Position numbers and translations under genes: made by a program
Shown here: positions 7,939-15,766 of the stretch, one piece after another
Position numbering within the stretch: the first letter of the stretch is position 1
Layout: each line of letters opens with the position of its first letter
From: Streptomyces sp. S.PB5
Lineage (GTDB): Bacteria > Actinomycetota > Actinomycetes > Streptomycetales > Streptomycetaceae
Reading direction: 5' to 3'
Length of the DNA stretch: 64,000 nt
Assembly: GCF_030403745.1 (NCBI RefSeq)
Contig: NZ_JAQMWP010000019.1
Location: 62,001-126,000, forward strand
The notes under the pieces: model-generated
Databases searched by the model: none
Seen by the model: only the letters and a program-made list of their open reading frames with translations
Told to the model about the DNA's origin: nothing

Positions 7939-9108
7939 ATGCGTGACGCAGTGATCGTCGAAGCCGTACGCACCCCCATAGGCAAGGGCAAGCCGAACGG
8001 CGCCCTCGCGCACGTGCACCCCGTCGAGCTCCTCGCCCACACCCTGCGCACCCTCGTCGAGCGCTCCGGAGTCGACCCCGCCCTCATCGACGACGTCATC
8101 GGCGGCACCGTCGACCAGGTCGGCGAGCAGGCCATGAACACGACCCGCTACGCCGCGCTGTCGGCGGGCTTCCCGGAGACCGTCCCCGCGACCACCGTGG
8201 ACCGGCAGTGCGGGTCCTCCCAGCAGGCCGTGCACTTCGCGGCGCAGGGCGTGATCGCCGGCGCGTACGACCTCGTCGTGGCCTGCGGTGTCGAGTCGAT
8301 GAGCCGTGTGCCGATGTGGTCCAACGTGCCGCCCGGCAAGGACCCCTTCGGTCCCGGCGTCGCCGAGCGCTACCCGGAGGGGCTGGTCCCGCAGGGCATC
8401 AGCGCCGAGCTCATCGCGGCGAAGTGGTCGATCGGGCGCGAGCAGATGGACGCCTTCGCGGTGTCGTCGCACCGGAAGGCGGCCGAGGCGTGGGAGAAGG
8501 GGCTGTTCGATGCGGAGGTCGCGCCGCTGGAGGGGGTCGAGCGCGACGAGTGCGTACGGCCGTCCAGTACGGCTGAGGTTCTCGGTGGGCTCAAGCCGGC
8601 GTACTACGACCCGGCCTTCGCCGAACGCTTCCCGCAGATCGAGTGGAACGTCACGGCGGGCAACGCGAGTCCGATCAACGACGGGGCGTCGGCCGTGCTG
8701 ATCACGTCGAGTGAGACCGCGGCCCGGCTGGGGTTGCGGCCGCTGGCACGGCTGCACAGCTTCGCGGTGACGGGGTCCGATCCGGTGCTGATGCTCACCG
8801 GTGTCATTCCGGCCACGGAGAAAGTGTTGCGGAGGGCTTCGCTGACCCTTGAGGACATCGACCTGTTCGAGGTCAACGAGGCGTTCTCGAGTGTGGTGCT
8901 GGCCTGGCAGCAGGAGACGGGCGCTGATCTGGCCAAGGTGAACGTGCACGGCGGTGCGATCGCCATCGGTCACCCGCTCGGAGCGAGCGGCACGCGTCTG
9001 ACGACGACGCTGGTGCACGCGATGCGGGAACGCGGCGCCCGCTATGCCCTGCAGACGATGTGCGAGGCGGGCGGACTGGCCAACGCGATGATCTTGGAGC
9101 GCGTCTGA
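7939..9108 (+). CDS. Acetyl-CoA acyltransferase (thiolase II family)
   Basis: 389 residues, a normal thiolase length. All catalytic elements are present: the nucleophilic Cys in DRQCGSSQQA (about residue 90), NEAF in the LFEVNEAFSS block, the His of GGAIAIGHPLGASG, and the second Cys in TMCEAGG near the C-terminus. It condenses or cleaves acyl-CoA with CoA, in fatty-acid degradation or acetoacetyl-CoA formation; which direction cannot be told from sequence. A good ribosome site GGAGG lies 8 bases before the ATG. Divergent from an HxlR regulator; convergent with the VTT gene one base after its stop. Confidence 0.94.
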   Translation: MRDAVIVEAVRTPIGKGKPNGALAHVHPVELLAHTLRTLVERSGVDPALIDDVIGGTVDQVGEQAMNTTRYAALSAGFPETVPATTVDRQCGSSQQAVHFAAQGVIAGAYDLVVACGVESMSRVPMWSNVPPGKDPFGPGVAERYPEGLVPQGISAELIAAKWSIGREQMDAFAVSSHRKAAEAWEKGLFDAEVAPLEGVERDECVRPSSTAEVLGGLKPAYYDPAFAERFPQIEWNVTAGNASPINDGASAVLITSSETAARLGLRPLARLHSFAVTGSDPVLMLTGVIPATEKVLRRASLTLEDIDLFEVNEAFSSVVLAWQQETGADLAKVNVHGGAIAIGHPLGASGTRLTTTLVHAMRERGARYALQTMCEAGGLANAMILERV

Positions 9109-9109
9109 C

Positions 9110-9877
9110 CTAGCGGCCCCGGAGGTGGTGGCGCTTGCGCCAGGCCACCACCGCCCCCACCAGCGCCGGTACCGCGATCGCCGCCATGGCGATCAGGAAC
9201 GCCGGGGACGTCGGAGCCGAGGCTCGGGCGCCGGCCACGACGTAGGCGGCCGTGTTCGGGATCGAGCCCAGTGCCGTTGCCAGGAGGAAAGGCAGGTAGC
9301 CCATCTTCGAGACCGCCGCGCAATAGTTGGCCGCTGCGAAGGGGACACCCGGGAACAGGCGGATCGCCAGCATCGAGCGGAAGCCGTGGCGGCTGAGCTG
9401 GCCGTCCGCTCCCTGGAGCAGCCGGCCGCGCAGGAGCGGGCGGAGGGCGTCCTGGCCCAGTACCCGGCCCAGGGTGAAGGCGAGGCCGGCGCCGAGGACC
9501 GTGCCGGCCAGCGCCGAGGCGAGGCCCAGCTGCGAGCCGAAGAGGGCGCCCGCGGCCAGGTTCAGCAGCGGGCGCGGGACGAACGCCACCGCGCACAGCC
9601 CGTACGCCACCGCGAAGACCACCGCCGCGGCCGCACCGCCGAGCTCCGGTGGCCAGCCCTCCGCCAGCAGCCGCTGCGGCTCGAAGAGCAGCACGGTCGA
9701 CGCGGCCGCCGCGAGCAGCATGACGAGCAGGGACAGCCGCGACCAGGGCGAGAGCAGCATTTTGGAGCAGCGGGCGGCGAGACCGGCCGGCGCGGGGACC
9801 GGGAGCGCGAGCTCCGTGGCGGCGGCCGGGGGAGCGGCCGTGGCGGTGCCCCCAGAGCGGGTGGTGGCATCGAGCAT
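9110..9877 (-). CDS. VTT/TVP38 (SNARE-associated Golgi) family membrane protein
   Basis: 255 residues with an Ala/Pro-rich N-terminal tail (~45 residues), then several membrane segments. The TVP38/TMEM64 core FVPRPLLNLAAGALFGSQLGLASALAGTVLGAGLAFTLGR is followed by a re-entrant-like RLFPGVPFAAANYCAAVSKM block with the conserved Arg/Pro. Ends in a basic tail WRKRHHLRGR, probably cytoplasmic. VTT/DedA-superfamily proteins are implicated in lipid translocation in membranes; the specific lipid is unknown. Divergent from the AlkD-like gene across 49 bases. Confidence 0.88.
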   Translation of the reverse strand: MLDATTRSGGTATAAPPAAATELALPVPAPAGLAARCSKMLLSPWSRLSLLVMLLAAAASTVLLFEPQRLLAEGWPPELGGAAAAVVFAVAYGLCAVAFVPRPLLNLAAGALFGSQLGLASALAGTVLGAGLAFTLGRVLGQDALRPLLRGRLLQGADGQLSRHGFRSMLAIRLFPGVPFAAANYCAAVSKMGYLPFLLATALGSIPNTAAYVVAGARASAPTSPAFLIAMAAIAVPALVGAVVAWRKRHHLRGR

Positions 9878-9883
9878 CCGGTG

Positions 9884-9919
9884 ACACTAACCGACCGATG
9901 TGTGTGATCGCCGTATGGT
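9884..9919. promoter_or_regulatory. Back-to-back leaderless promoter elements
   Basis: TAGTGT on the minus strand (9884-9889) is 6 bases from the VTT ATG at 9877, and TATGGT on the plus strand (9914-9919) is 7 bases from the AlkD-like ATG at 9927. Neither gene has a Shine-Dalgarno. The two -10 elements face apart within a 49-base gap. Confidence 0.45.
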
Positions 9920-9926
9920 TCGTCTC

Positions 9927-10649
9927 ATGAGCGTCACAGGTGTGGGATCTCTCTCGGTCCCGCGCAGCACTCTTGCCGACACCGTGCTGGAGCGGCTCAC
10001 GGCCATGTACGGCGCCGCCGCCGACCCCGCGCGGGCCGCGCCCATGCGGGCGTACATGAAGGACGTGGCACCCTTTCTCGGCCTCACGACCCCCGTGCGC
10101 CGCGCCCTGTCCCGGACCGTCCTGGAGGGCACGCCCCGCCCAGCCGAGCCGGACTGCACCGCGATCGCGTTGCGCTGCTGGGCGCTGCCCGAGCGCGAGT
10201 ACCAGTACTTCGCCGTCGACTTTCTGCGCCGCCACGCGCGCGTGCTCTCGTCCGGCTTCCTGCCGGTGGCCCGGCACCTCGTCTCCACCGTCCCCTGGTG
10301 GGACACCGTCGACCTGCTCGCCGCGCACGTCGTCGGCCCGCTGGTCGCCGCCGACCCGGCCCTGACGGCCGACATGGACGCCTGGATCGTCGACGACGAC
10401 CTCTGGATCGCCCGCACCGCACTCCTCCACCAGCTCCGCTACAAGGACCGCACCGACGCCGAGCGCCTCTTCGCCTACTGCGTACGCCAGTCCGGGCACC
10501 CCGACTTCTTCATCCGCAAGGCGATCGGCTGGGCGCTGCGGGAGTACGCCAAGACCGACCCGGACGCCGTAAGGGCGTTCCTCGCACAGGAGAAGGGACG
10601 CTTCGCGCCGCTGTCCGTGCGGGAAGCGCTCAAGAACATCGGCGCCTGA
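9927..10649 (+). CDS. DNA alkylation repair protein (AlkD-like)
   Basis: 240 residues, all-helical, matching the AlkC/AlkD HEAT-like-repeat glycosylase family: MRAYMKDVAPFLGLTTPVRR near the N-terminus, then YFAVDFLRRHARVL, TVPWWDTVDLLAAHVVGPLV (the conserved WWDTVD motif containing the catalytic Asp/Trp pair), and HPDFFIRKAIGWALREYAK at the C-terminus. AlkD removes bulky cationic 3-methyl/7-methyl purines by cradling DNA. Start chosen at ATG 9927 because upstream codons in the frame do not look coding. Monocistronic. Confidence 0.93.
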   Translation: MSVTGVGSLSVPRSTLADTVLERLTAMYGAAADPARAAPMRAYMKDVAPFLGLTTPVRRALSRTVLEGTPRPAEPDCTAIALRCWALPEREYQYFAVDFLRRHARVLSSGFLPVARHLVSTVPWWDTVDLLAAHVVGPLVAADPALTADMDAWIVDDDLWIARTALLHQLRYKDRTDAERLFAYCVRQSGHPDFFIRKAIGWALREYAKTDPDAVRAFLAQEKGRFAPLSVREALKNIGA

Positions 10650-10695
10650 AGTCCCGTACGCCGAAAACCATTCGACGCCGGGCGGCGCGTCGGCA

Positions 10696-10809
10696 ATGAT
10701 CGGCGTCATGTTCCGGTACGCCTTCGTCCTCGCAGCATCCGCAGTCGCGGATGCGCCGAAGGCTGCCGTCGAAACCTTCCTGGCCGCTGTCGACGGCGCC
10801 CGAAGCTGA
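10696..10809 (+). CDS. Possible 37-codon leader ORF upstream of tuf3
   Basis: ATG at 10696 (second ATG at 10708) opens a 37-codon frame. Its middle is hydrophobic (YAFVLAASAVAD), it ends FLAAVDGARS, and most codons end in G or C. A perfect hairpin (10735-10754) lies inside it, and its stop codon touches the left arm of a longer stem (10808-10850). It could be a translated leader, a genuine small protein, or chance. No recognisable family. Confidence 0.3.
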   Translation: MIGVMFRYAFVLAASAVADAPKAAVETFLAAVDGARS

Positions 10810-10850
10810 CCCTCTCCGGATTGTCCGGCGGACCCCGCAGGGGGAGGGTC
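10735..10850 (+). promoter_or_regulatory. Structured leader of tuf3 (two stem-loops)
   Basis: First hairpin: GCATCCGC-AGTC-GCGGATGC, perfect 8-bp stem at 10735-10754. Second: arms GACCCTCTCC (10808-10817) and GGGGAGGGTC (10841-10850) pair over 10 bp with one G-U. They enclose a small GTCC/GGAC hairpin. There is no U-run, so simple termination is unlikely. The start of tuf3 is 71 bases further on. Regulation through RNA structure or a leader peptide is inference. Confidence 0.45.
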
Positions 10851-10921
10851 GGCGAGTACCCGGGGTCCCCGTCTCCCACCCGGAGACTTCTTCGCTCTGC
10901 TTGAGACTTCGAGGTACAGCC

Positions 10922-12091
10922 ATGCCCAAGACGGCATACGTGCGCACCAAACCGCATCTGAACATCGGCACCATGGGTCACGTCGACCACGGCAAGACCA
11001 CCCTGACCGCCGCGATCACCAAGGTCCTCGCCGACCGCGGCGCCGGCACCTTCGTCCCGTTCGACCGCATCGACCGGGCCCCGGAGGAGGCGGCGCGCGG
11101 CATCACCATCAACATCGCGCACGTCGAGTACGAGACCGACACCCGGCACTACGCGCACGTGGACATGCCGGGCCACGCCGACTACGTCAAGAACATGGTC
11201 ACCGGCGCCGCGCAGCTCGACGGGGCGATCCTCGTCGTGTCCGCGCTCGACGGGATCATGCCGCAGACCGCCGAACACGTGCTGCTCGCCCGCCAGGTGG
11301 GCGTCGACCACATCGTCGTCGCGCTCAACAAGGCCGACGCCGGCGACGAGGAGCTCATCGACCTCGTCGAGCTGGAGGTCCGCGACCTGCTCACCTCTCA
11401 CGGATACGGCGGGGACTCCGTACCCGTCGTACGGGTCTCCGGGCTCAAGGCGCTGGAGGGGGACCCCCGGTGGACGGCGTCGATCGAGGCGCTGCTCGAC
11501 GCGGTGGACACGTATGTGCCCATGCCGGAGCGGTACCTGGACGCGCCGTTCCTGCTGTCCGTCGAGAACGTGCTCACCATCACCGGCCGGGGGACGGTCG
11601 TCACCGGGGCGGTCGAGCGGGGGACCGTGAAGGTGGGCGACCGGGTCGAAGTGCTCGGGGCCGCCGTGGACACGGTGGTCACCGGGGTGGAGACGTTCGG
11701 CAAGCCCATGGAGGAGGCGCAGGCCGGGGACAACGTGGCGTTGCTGTTGCGCGGGGTGCCCCGGGACGCCGTACGGCGTGGGCATGTGGTGGCCGCGCCG
11801 GGGTCCGTCGAGCCTCGGCGGCGGTTCTCGGCGCAGGTGTATGTGCTGTCGGCGCGTGAAGGGGGTCGTACGACCCCGGTCGCGACCGGGTACCGGCCGC
11901 AGTTCTACATCCGGACCGCGGACGTGGTCGGGGACATCGACCTCGGTGAGGCGGCGGTCGCCCGGCCCGGGGAGACGGTCACCATGACCGTCGAGCTGGG
12001 GCGGGAGGTGCCGCTTGAGCCGGGGCTCGGGTTCGCCATCCGTGAGGGCGGGCGGACTGTCGGGGCGGGGACCGTGACCGCCGTCGTGTGA
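10922..12091 (+). CDS. tuf3: Divergent elongation factor Tu (EF-Tu3)
   Basis: 389 residues with the full EF-Tu layout. The G domain has P-loop GHVDHGKTT (residues 19-27), switch I ARGITIN, switch II DMPGHADYVKNM, and the guanine motif NKAD. Two beta-barrel domains follow (GRGTVVTGAVERG and QFYIRTADVVGDI). It delivers aminoacyl-tRNA to the ribosome. It departs from the housekeeping EF-Tu in being slightly shorter and richer in Asp/Gly substitutions, and it stands alone rather than in the rpsL-rpsG-fusA-tuf1 operon. This matches the tuf3 paralogue of Streptomyces, whose S. coelicolor counterpart is reported to be induced by the stringent response. Start is the ATG after GAGGTACAGCC. Confidence 0.93.
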   Translation: MPKTAYVRTKPHLNIGTMGHVDHGKTTLTAAITKVLADRGAGTFVPFDRIDRAPEEAARGITINIAHVEYETDTRHYAHVDMPGHADYVKNMVTGAAQLDGAILVVSALDGIMPQTAEHVLLARQVGVDHIVVALNKADAGDEELIDLVELEVRDLLTSHGYGGDSVPVVRVSGLKALEGDPRWTASIEALLDAVDTYVPMPERYLDAPFLLSVENVLTITGRGTVVTGAVERGTVKVGDRVEVLGAAVDTVVTGVETFGKPMEEAQAGDNVALLLRGVPRDAVRRGHVVAAPGSVEPRRRFSAQVYVLSAREGGRTTPVATGYRPQFYIRTADVVGDIDLGEAAVARPGETVTMTVELGREVPLEPGLGFAIREGGRTVGAGTVTAVV

Positions 12092-12110
12092 CGGGGGTCC
12101 GGTGAGTGGG

Positions 12111-12174
12111 GGACTGCGGGCCGTGTGCGGCTCCGCCGCGCACGGACGCAGTCCCGCGCCCCTGCAGGGGCGCA
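12111..12174. repeat. Dispersed intergenic hairpin repeat
   Basis: Nested inverted repeats: GGACTGC (12111-12117)/GCAGTCC (12148-12154) enclose CGTGTGCGGC-TCC-GCCGCGCACG (one mismatch), followed by the palindrome GCGCCCCTGCAGGGGCGC (12157-12174). The same two modules, a CGGCTCCGCCG hairpin and a GCGCCCCT/AGGGGCGC hairpin, recur at about 46,390-46,500. This is the kind of short degenerate element scattered between Streptomyces genes; it may also terminate tuf3. Confidence 0.6.
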
Positions 12175-12200
12175 CCGGATCCCGGCGTTCAAAAGCACCG

Positions 12201-12206
12201 CACAAT
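12201..12206 (+). promoter_or_regulatory. Candidate leaderless -10 box for the gene at 12213
   Basis: CACAAT is followed by 6 bases and the GTG at 12213; no clear Shine-Dalgarno. Confidence 0.35.
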
Positions 12207-12212
12207 GGATCC

Positions 12213-13058
12213 GTGAACGAGCCCATACCCGTCAGTCGCGACGTCGATCACGGCACCGCCAAGCTCATGCCCGACGTCGACCGCCCCCGGGCCTGGCTGC
12301 TCACCGTCGACGGGGCGCCCCAGTCGTACGTCGATCTCGACGAGCCGGCGCATCTCGAGTTCGAGTACGCGCGGCGGCTGGGGCATGTCCTGGACACCGT
12401 CGGGGAGCCGGGGGAGCCGCTCGACGTGGTGCATCTCGGCGGGGGTGCGCTCACGTTGCCCCGGTACCTCGCCGTCACCCGGCCCGGGTCCCGGCAGGAC
12501 GTCGTGGAGGCCGATCAGGGGCTGGCGGAGATGGTCGCGGAGCATCTGCCGTTGCCGGACGGGGCCTCGATCGCGCTGCACGCGGCCGATGCGCGGGCCT
12601 GGCTGGAGGCGGCGCCCGCCGACTCCGCCGATGTGCTGGTCGCCGATGTGTTCGGCGGGTCCCGGGTGCCCGCGCATCTCACGTCCGTCGAGTACGCGCG
12701 GGCGGCCGACCGGGTGGTGCGGGACCGGGGCGTCTACCTGGCCAACCTCGCCGATGCCGCGCCCTTCGACTTCCTCCGCTCCCAACTCGCCAACCTGGGC
12801 ACGGTGTTCCAGGACCTCGCGCTGATCGCCGAGCCCGGGGTGCTGCGGGGGCGGCGGTTCGGGAACGCCGTGGTGGTGGCCGCGCGCGAACCGTTCGACG
12901 TGGTCGCGCTGGCCCGGCTCACCGCCTCGGACGCGTTCCCGGCGCGGGTCGAGCACGGGGCGGCCCTGCGGAAGTTCATCGCGGGTGCGCGGCCCGTGCG
13001 GGACGAGGACGCCGTGCCCTCACCCGAGCCCCCCGACGGGGCGTTCGGCATCGGCTGA
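12213..13058 (+). CDS. Spermidine synthase-like class I methyltransferase-fold protein
   Basis: 281 residues. The core has the spermidine-synthase-like Rossmann pattern: LDVVHLGGGALTLPRYLAVTRPGSRQDVVEAD (nucleotide-binding GGG followed by the acidic strand end, residues ~70-100), then DARAWLEAAPADSADVLVADVFGG and VPAHLTSVEYARAADRVVRDRGVYLANLAD. This resembles the actinobacterial 'spermidine synthase-like' proteins rather than true SpeE, so polyamine synthesis is not assured. GTG start at 12213. Its 3' end overlaps the convergent MFS gene by 39 bases. Confidence 0.85.
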   Translation: MNEPIPVSRDVDHGTAKLMPDVDRPRAWLLTVDGAPQSYVDLDEPAHLEFEYARRLGHVLDTVGEPGEPLDVVHLGGGALTLPRYLAVTRPGSRQDVVEADQGLAEMVAEHLPLPDGASIALHAADARAWLEAAPADSADVLVADVFGGSRVPAHLTSVEYARAADRVVRDRGVYLANLADAAPFDFLRSQLANLGTVFQDLALIAEPGVLRGRRFGNAVVVAAREPFDVVALARLTASDAFPARVEHGAALRKFIAGARPVRDEDAVPSPEPPDGAFGIG

Positions 13059-14321
13059 GTCGCGCTCGGGGGCGGACCGGGCCACCGGCTTGGTCCTGCG
13101 CGTGAGGTTGCGTACGTCCGGTACGCACAGGACCGCCGCCGTGACCACCACGACCAGCGTCGCGCAGCCCCACAGGGCGTTGGAGCGGCCGAACGCCGAC
13201 TCGGCCGGGCCGGCCAGCGCGGTCGCCAGGGGCACCATCGCGACGGAGCCGAACCAGTCGTACGCCGCCACCCGGGAGAGCTTGTCCTCCGGGATCTCCT
13301 GGTGGAGGGCGGTCATCCAGGAGACGCCGAAGACCTCCAGGGTCACACCCGTCAGGAACATCACCGCGCACAGGACCGTGACCGAGGCCGGGATCGCGAG
13401 GGCGGCCGAGGGCAGGGCCAGGGGGAAGACGCAGAGGGTGCCCCACAGGAGCAGGCGGCGGGGTTTCCAGCGGGTCATCAGCAGGGCGCCGGCGACCGTG
13501 CCCGCGCCGAAGAAGCCGAGGGCCAGGCCCCAGGGGCCCGCGCCGCCCAGGTGGTCGCGGGCGACCAGCGGACCGTAGACCGCGTCGGCCGCGCCGACCA
13601 CCGCGTTGGCGATCGAGAACTGGACGACGATGCCCCACAGCCACGGGCGGCTGCTGAACTCCTGCCAGCCCTCGCGGAGGTCGGAGAGCATGCCGCCGCC
13701 CGGGGCGCGGGCCGGGATGTGGCTGACGTCGAGGAAGGAGCGGAGCGCTCCGGCCACCGCGAAGGCCGCCGCGTCCGCCGCGAGGACCCAGCCCGGGCCG
13801 ATCGCGGCGACCATCGCCCCGCCCAGCGCGGCCCCGCCGAGGGCGGCGCCCTGCATCGCCATACGGAAGACGGCGAACGCCCGGCTCGCCTGCTCACCCG
13901 TGACCGAGGACATCAGCATGCCCTCGGCGGCCGGGCTGAAGAACGCGTGCCCGGTGCCGCCGAGCGCGGTCAGCAGCATCATCTGCCACAGCTGCGGATC
14001 GCCGGCGAGGACCAGGACGGCGAAGGCGCCCTGCGACACGCAGTTGAGGGCGTTCGCCGCGACCATCACCCGGTGCCGCGGCAGCCGGTCCGCGAGCGCG
14101 CCGCCGATCAGCAGGAACACCACCAGCGGCAGCGTCCGCGCGGCGGCCACGAGGCCCACGTCGCCGCCGTCGCCGCCGCTCTCCAGGACGGCGAACGCGG
14201 CGGCGATCAGCGCGCCGTGGCTGCCGAGGTTGGTGACGACCGCCGAGGCGGTCAGCAGGCTGTAGTTGCGGCCGGCCCAGTCGGGTCTGCGACGGCGTAC
14301 GGGGGCGTCGGGGGAGATCAC
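13020..14321 (-). CDS. MFS transporter (MFS_3/enterobactin-exporter-like)
   Basis: A 12-helix transporter of about 433 residues from a GTG at 14321 (a TTG at 14357 would add 12 residues). The loop GGALADRLPRHRVMV (residues ~60-75) is the MFS inter-helix 2-3 signature with acidic and basic residues, and the C-terminal half has the repeat WKPRRLLLWG. Members export small molecules such as siderophores or drugs; the substrate is unknown. The C-terminal ~35 residues are hydrophilic and overlap the convergent spermidine-synthase-like gene by 39 bases. Confidence 0.88.
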   Translation of the reverse strand: MISPDAPVRRRRPDWAGRNYSLLTASAVVTNLGSHGALIAAAFAVLESGGDGGDVGLVAAARTLPLVVFLLIGGALADRLPRHRVMVAANALNCVSQGAFAVLVLAGDPQLWQMMLLTALGGTGHAFFSPAAEGMLMSSVTGEQASRAFAVFRMAMQGAALGGAALGGAMVAAIGPGWVLAADAAAFAVAGALRSFLDVSHIPARAPGGGMLSDLREGWQEFSSRPWLWGIVVQFSIANAVVGAADAVYGPLVARDHLGGAGPWGLALGFFGAGTVAGALLMTRWKPRRLLLWGTLCVFPLALPSAALAIPASVTVLCAVMFLTGVTLEVFGVSWMTALHQEIPEDKLSRVAAYDWFGSVAMVPLATALAGPAESAFGRSNALWGCATLVVVVTAAVLCVPDVRNLTRRTKPVARSAPERDSADAERPVGGLG

Positions 14322-14371
14322 CGGCTGACTATCCCCGCACCCGCCCTGACTTGCCAAACCATTTTGAGACG

Positions 14372-14422
14372 GCCCCGGCCGGTCCCCGAGCGCCCGGGAA
14401 GGGGCGGGGGACCGGCCGGGGC
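14372..14422 (-). terminator. Strong hairpin terminator after the gene at 14430-15446
   Basis: Perfect 16-bp inverted repeat: GCCCCGGCCGGTCCCC (14372-14387) and GGGGACCGGCCGGGGC (14407-14422), loop 19 bases, immediately beyond the stop codon at 14430 on the minus strand. Confidence 0.7.
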
Positions 14423-14429
14423 GCCGGGG

Positions 14430-15446
14430 TCAGCCCGTAGGCTCGCCGTGCAGGCGGACCGTGCTGAGGATCTTGTCGATCGTCTCGTCCGGGAGCTCGT
14501 CGGAGACCCCCGTGGCGCCGTAGAGGTTGAACGCCACGTAGTCGCCCTTGGAGTTCTTGAACCCGAAGGTGACCGCCTTGCCGTCGCTCGCGCACTTGCC
14601 CTTCTGCGGCGTGTTCTTCGAGCGGGCCCAGGCGACGCTGCCCTCGACGCCGGACGTGGTGGTGAAGGGCTTCGCCGTCTTGTCGACCGTGATGCTCTTC
14701 TTGTCCGGCTGCGTGTAACCGCCGTACACCCACCACGCGACCTGGTTGAGCGCGACCTCGTCGGCGCTCTTGGCGCCGTTGGCGCCCTTGGTGCCGGCGG
14801 CGGCGAGGGCGGTGTCCTCCTTGTCGCCGTCCTTGTCGTCGTCGGCGGTGCACCACTGTTCCTTGAAGTACGCCGGTGCGGACATGGTGATCAGCGGCGG
14901 GTCGCCGGCCTTGCCCTTGGCGTCCTCGAAGCCGATGAGCATGCCCGGCGTCTCGACCTGCCAGTCCGCCGGGACGTCGAAGGCGGTGCCCCACTTGGGG
15001 TTGATGACGACCTTCCAGCCCGCGATCGTCGCCTTCTCTTCCTCGCCGCCCCGCGGATTGTCGTCCGAGCCGGAGGCCGACGCGGACGGGTCGGTGGCGG
15101 GCTTCGACGCCGGTGCCGTCTGGCCGGTCTTGCCCGAGCCGCCGTCGGCCTCGTCGTCCTTGTTGTCACCGCCCAGGACCAGGAAGCCGGTCACACCGGC
15201 GGCCGCGACCACGGCCAGGGCGGCGACGATCGCCGTCACCTTCGTACGGTTGCCACCACCTCCGCCACCGCCGGCGGGCTGCGGCTGCTGCGGAACGTCC
15301 CACTGCGGCTGCTGCCCATAAGGGTTCGGCTGCTGATATCCGGGCTGCTGATACGGATTCGGCTGCTGGTACCCCGGCTGCTGGTACGGGTTGTGCTGGT
15401 CCTGCGGGTTCTGCTCGCCCCCGGGCGGCTGCTGTCCTGGCCACAT
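14430..15446 (-). CDS. Membrane-anchored protein with PQQ-rich repeats and an extracytoplasmic domain
   Basis: 338 residues. Residues ~1-60 are a low-complexity Pro/Gln/Tyr/Gly tail with tandem YQQPGYQQPNP units, presumably cytoplasmic. After a poly-Gly and basic NRTK comes one membrane helix (~68-92, VTAIVAALAVVAAAGVTGFLVL), then a Ser/Asp/Pro linker and a ~200-residue outside domain containing WKVVINPKWGTAFDVPADW, two Cys (WCTADDD and GKCASDG), and a C-terminal FNLYGATGVSDELPDETIDKILSTVR. No family with a known function recognised. A truncated copy of its C-terminus lies directly upstream. Confidence 0.8.
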   Translation of the reverse strand: MWPGQQPPGGEQNPQDQHNPYQQPGYQQPNPYQQPGYQQPNPYGQQPQWDVPQQPQPAGGGGGGGNRTKVTAIVAALAVVAAAGVTGFLVLGGDNKDDEADGGSGKTGQTAPASKPATDPSASASGSDDNPRGGEEEKATIAGWKVVINPKWGTAFDVPADWQVETPGMLIGFEDAKGKAGDPPLITMSAPAYFKEQWCTADDDKDGDKEDTALAAAGTKGANGAKSADEVALNQVAWWVYGGYTQPDKKSITVDKTAKPFTTTSGVEGSVAWARSKNTPQKGKCASDGKAVTFGFKNSKGDYVAFNLYGATGVSDELPDETIDKILSTVRLHGEPTG

Positions 15447-15512
15447 GGGCAGCCACCTTAGTGGCGTCCGTGCATCGATTCGGTCACCGGCCCTTGTCAG
15501 GGACGTAGCAAG

Positions 15513-15719
15513 TCAGGACTCCTCGGGCGTGAACACACGCACCGTTTCCAGGATCTTCACGACCGTGGCCTGCGGTACCTCCTCGCCGACCCCCTTGGCG
15601 CCGACGAACGACCACGAGGCGAAGTCGCCCTCGGCGTTCTTGAAGGCGAACGTCGTCGCCTTGCCGTCGGTGTCGCACTTGTCCTTCCGTGCGACGCCGG
15701 AGGGCTGCGAGGTGGCCAC
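15513..15719 (-). pseudogene. Truncated tandem paralogue of the 14430-15446 protein
   Basis: A 68-codon frame whose product aligns with the last ~65 residues of the neighbour: KCDTDGKATTFAFKNAEGDF against KCASDGKAVTFGFKNSKGDY, then GAKGVGEEVPQATVVKILETVR against GATGVSDELPDETIDKILSTVR. There is no N-terminal tail, membrane helix or signal. The frame runs back to a stop at 15765-15767 inside the thioesterase start region, so the rest of the gene was deleted. I infer a decayed tandem duplicate; expression as a short protein from the GTG at 15719 is possible but unlikely. Confidence 0.75.
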
Positions 15720-15766
15720 GGCGCCGCCCTGGTCAGGCGAGGCTACTCGTGGGTAACATGCCGGTC

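Noticed and set aside
10808..10850. tRNA-like or terminator structure before tuf3
   Set aside because: No cloverleaf, anticodon arm or T-loop consensus, and no U-run after the stem.
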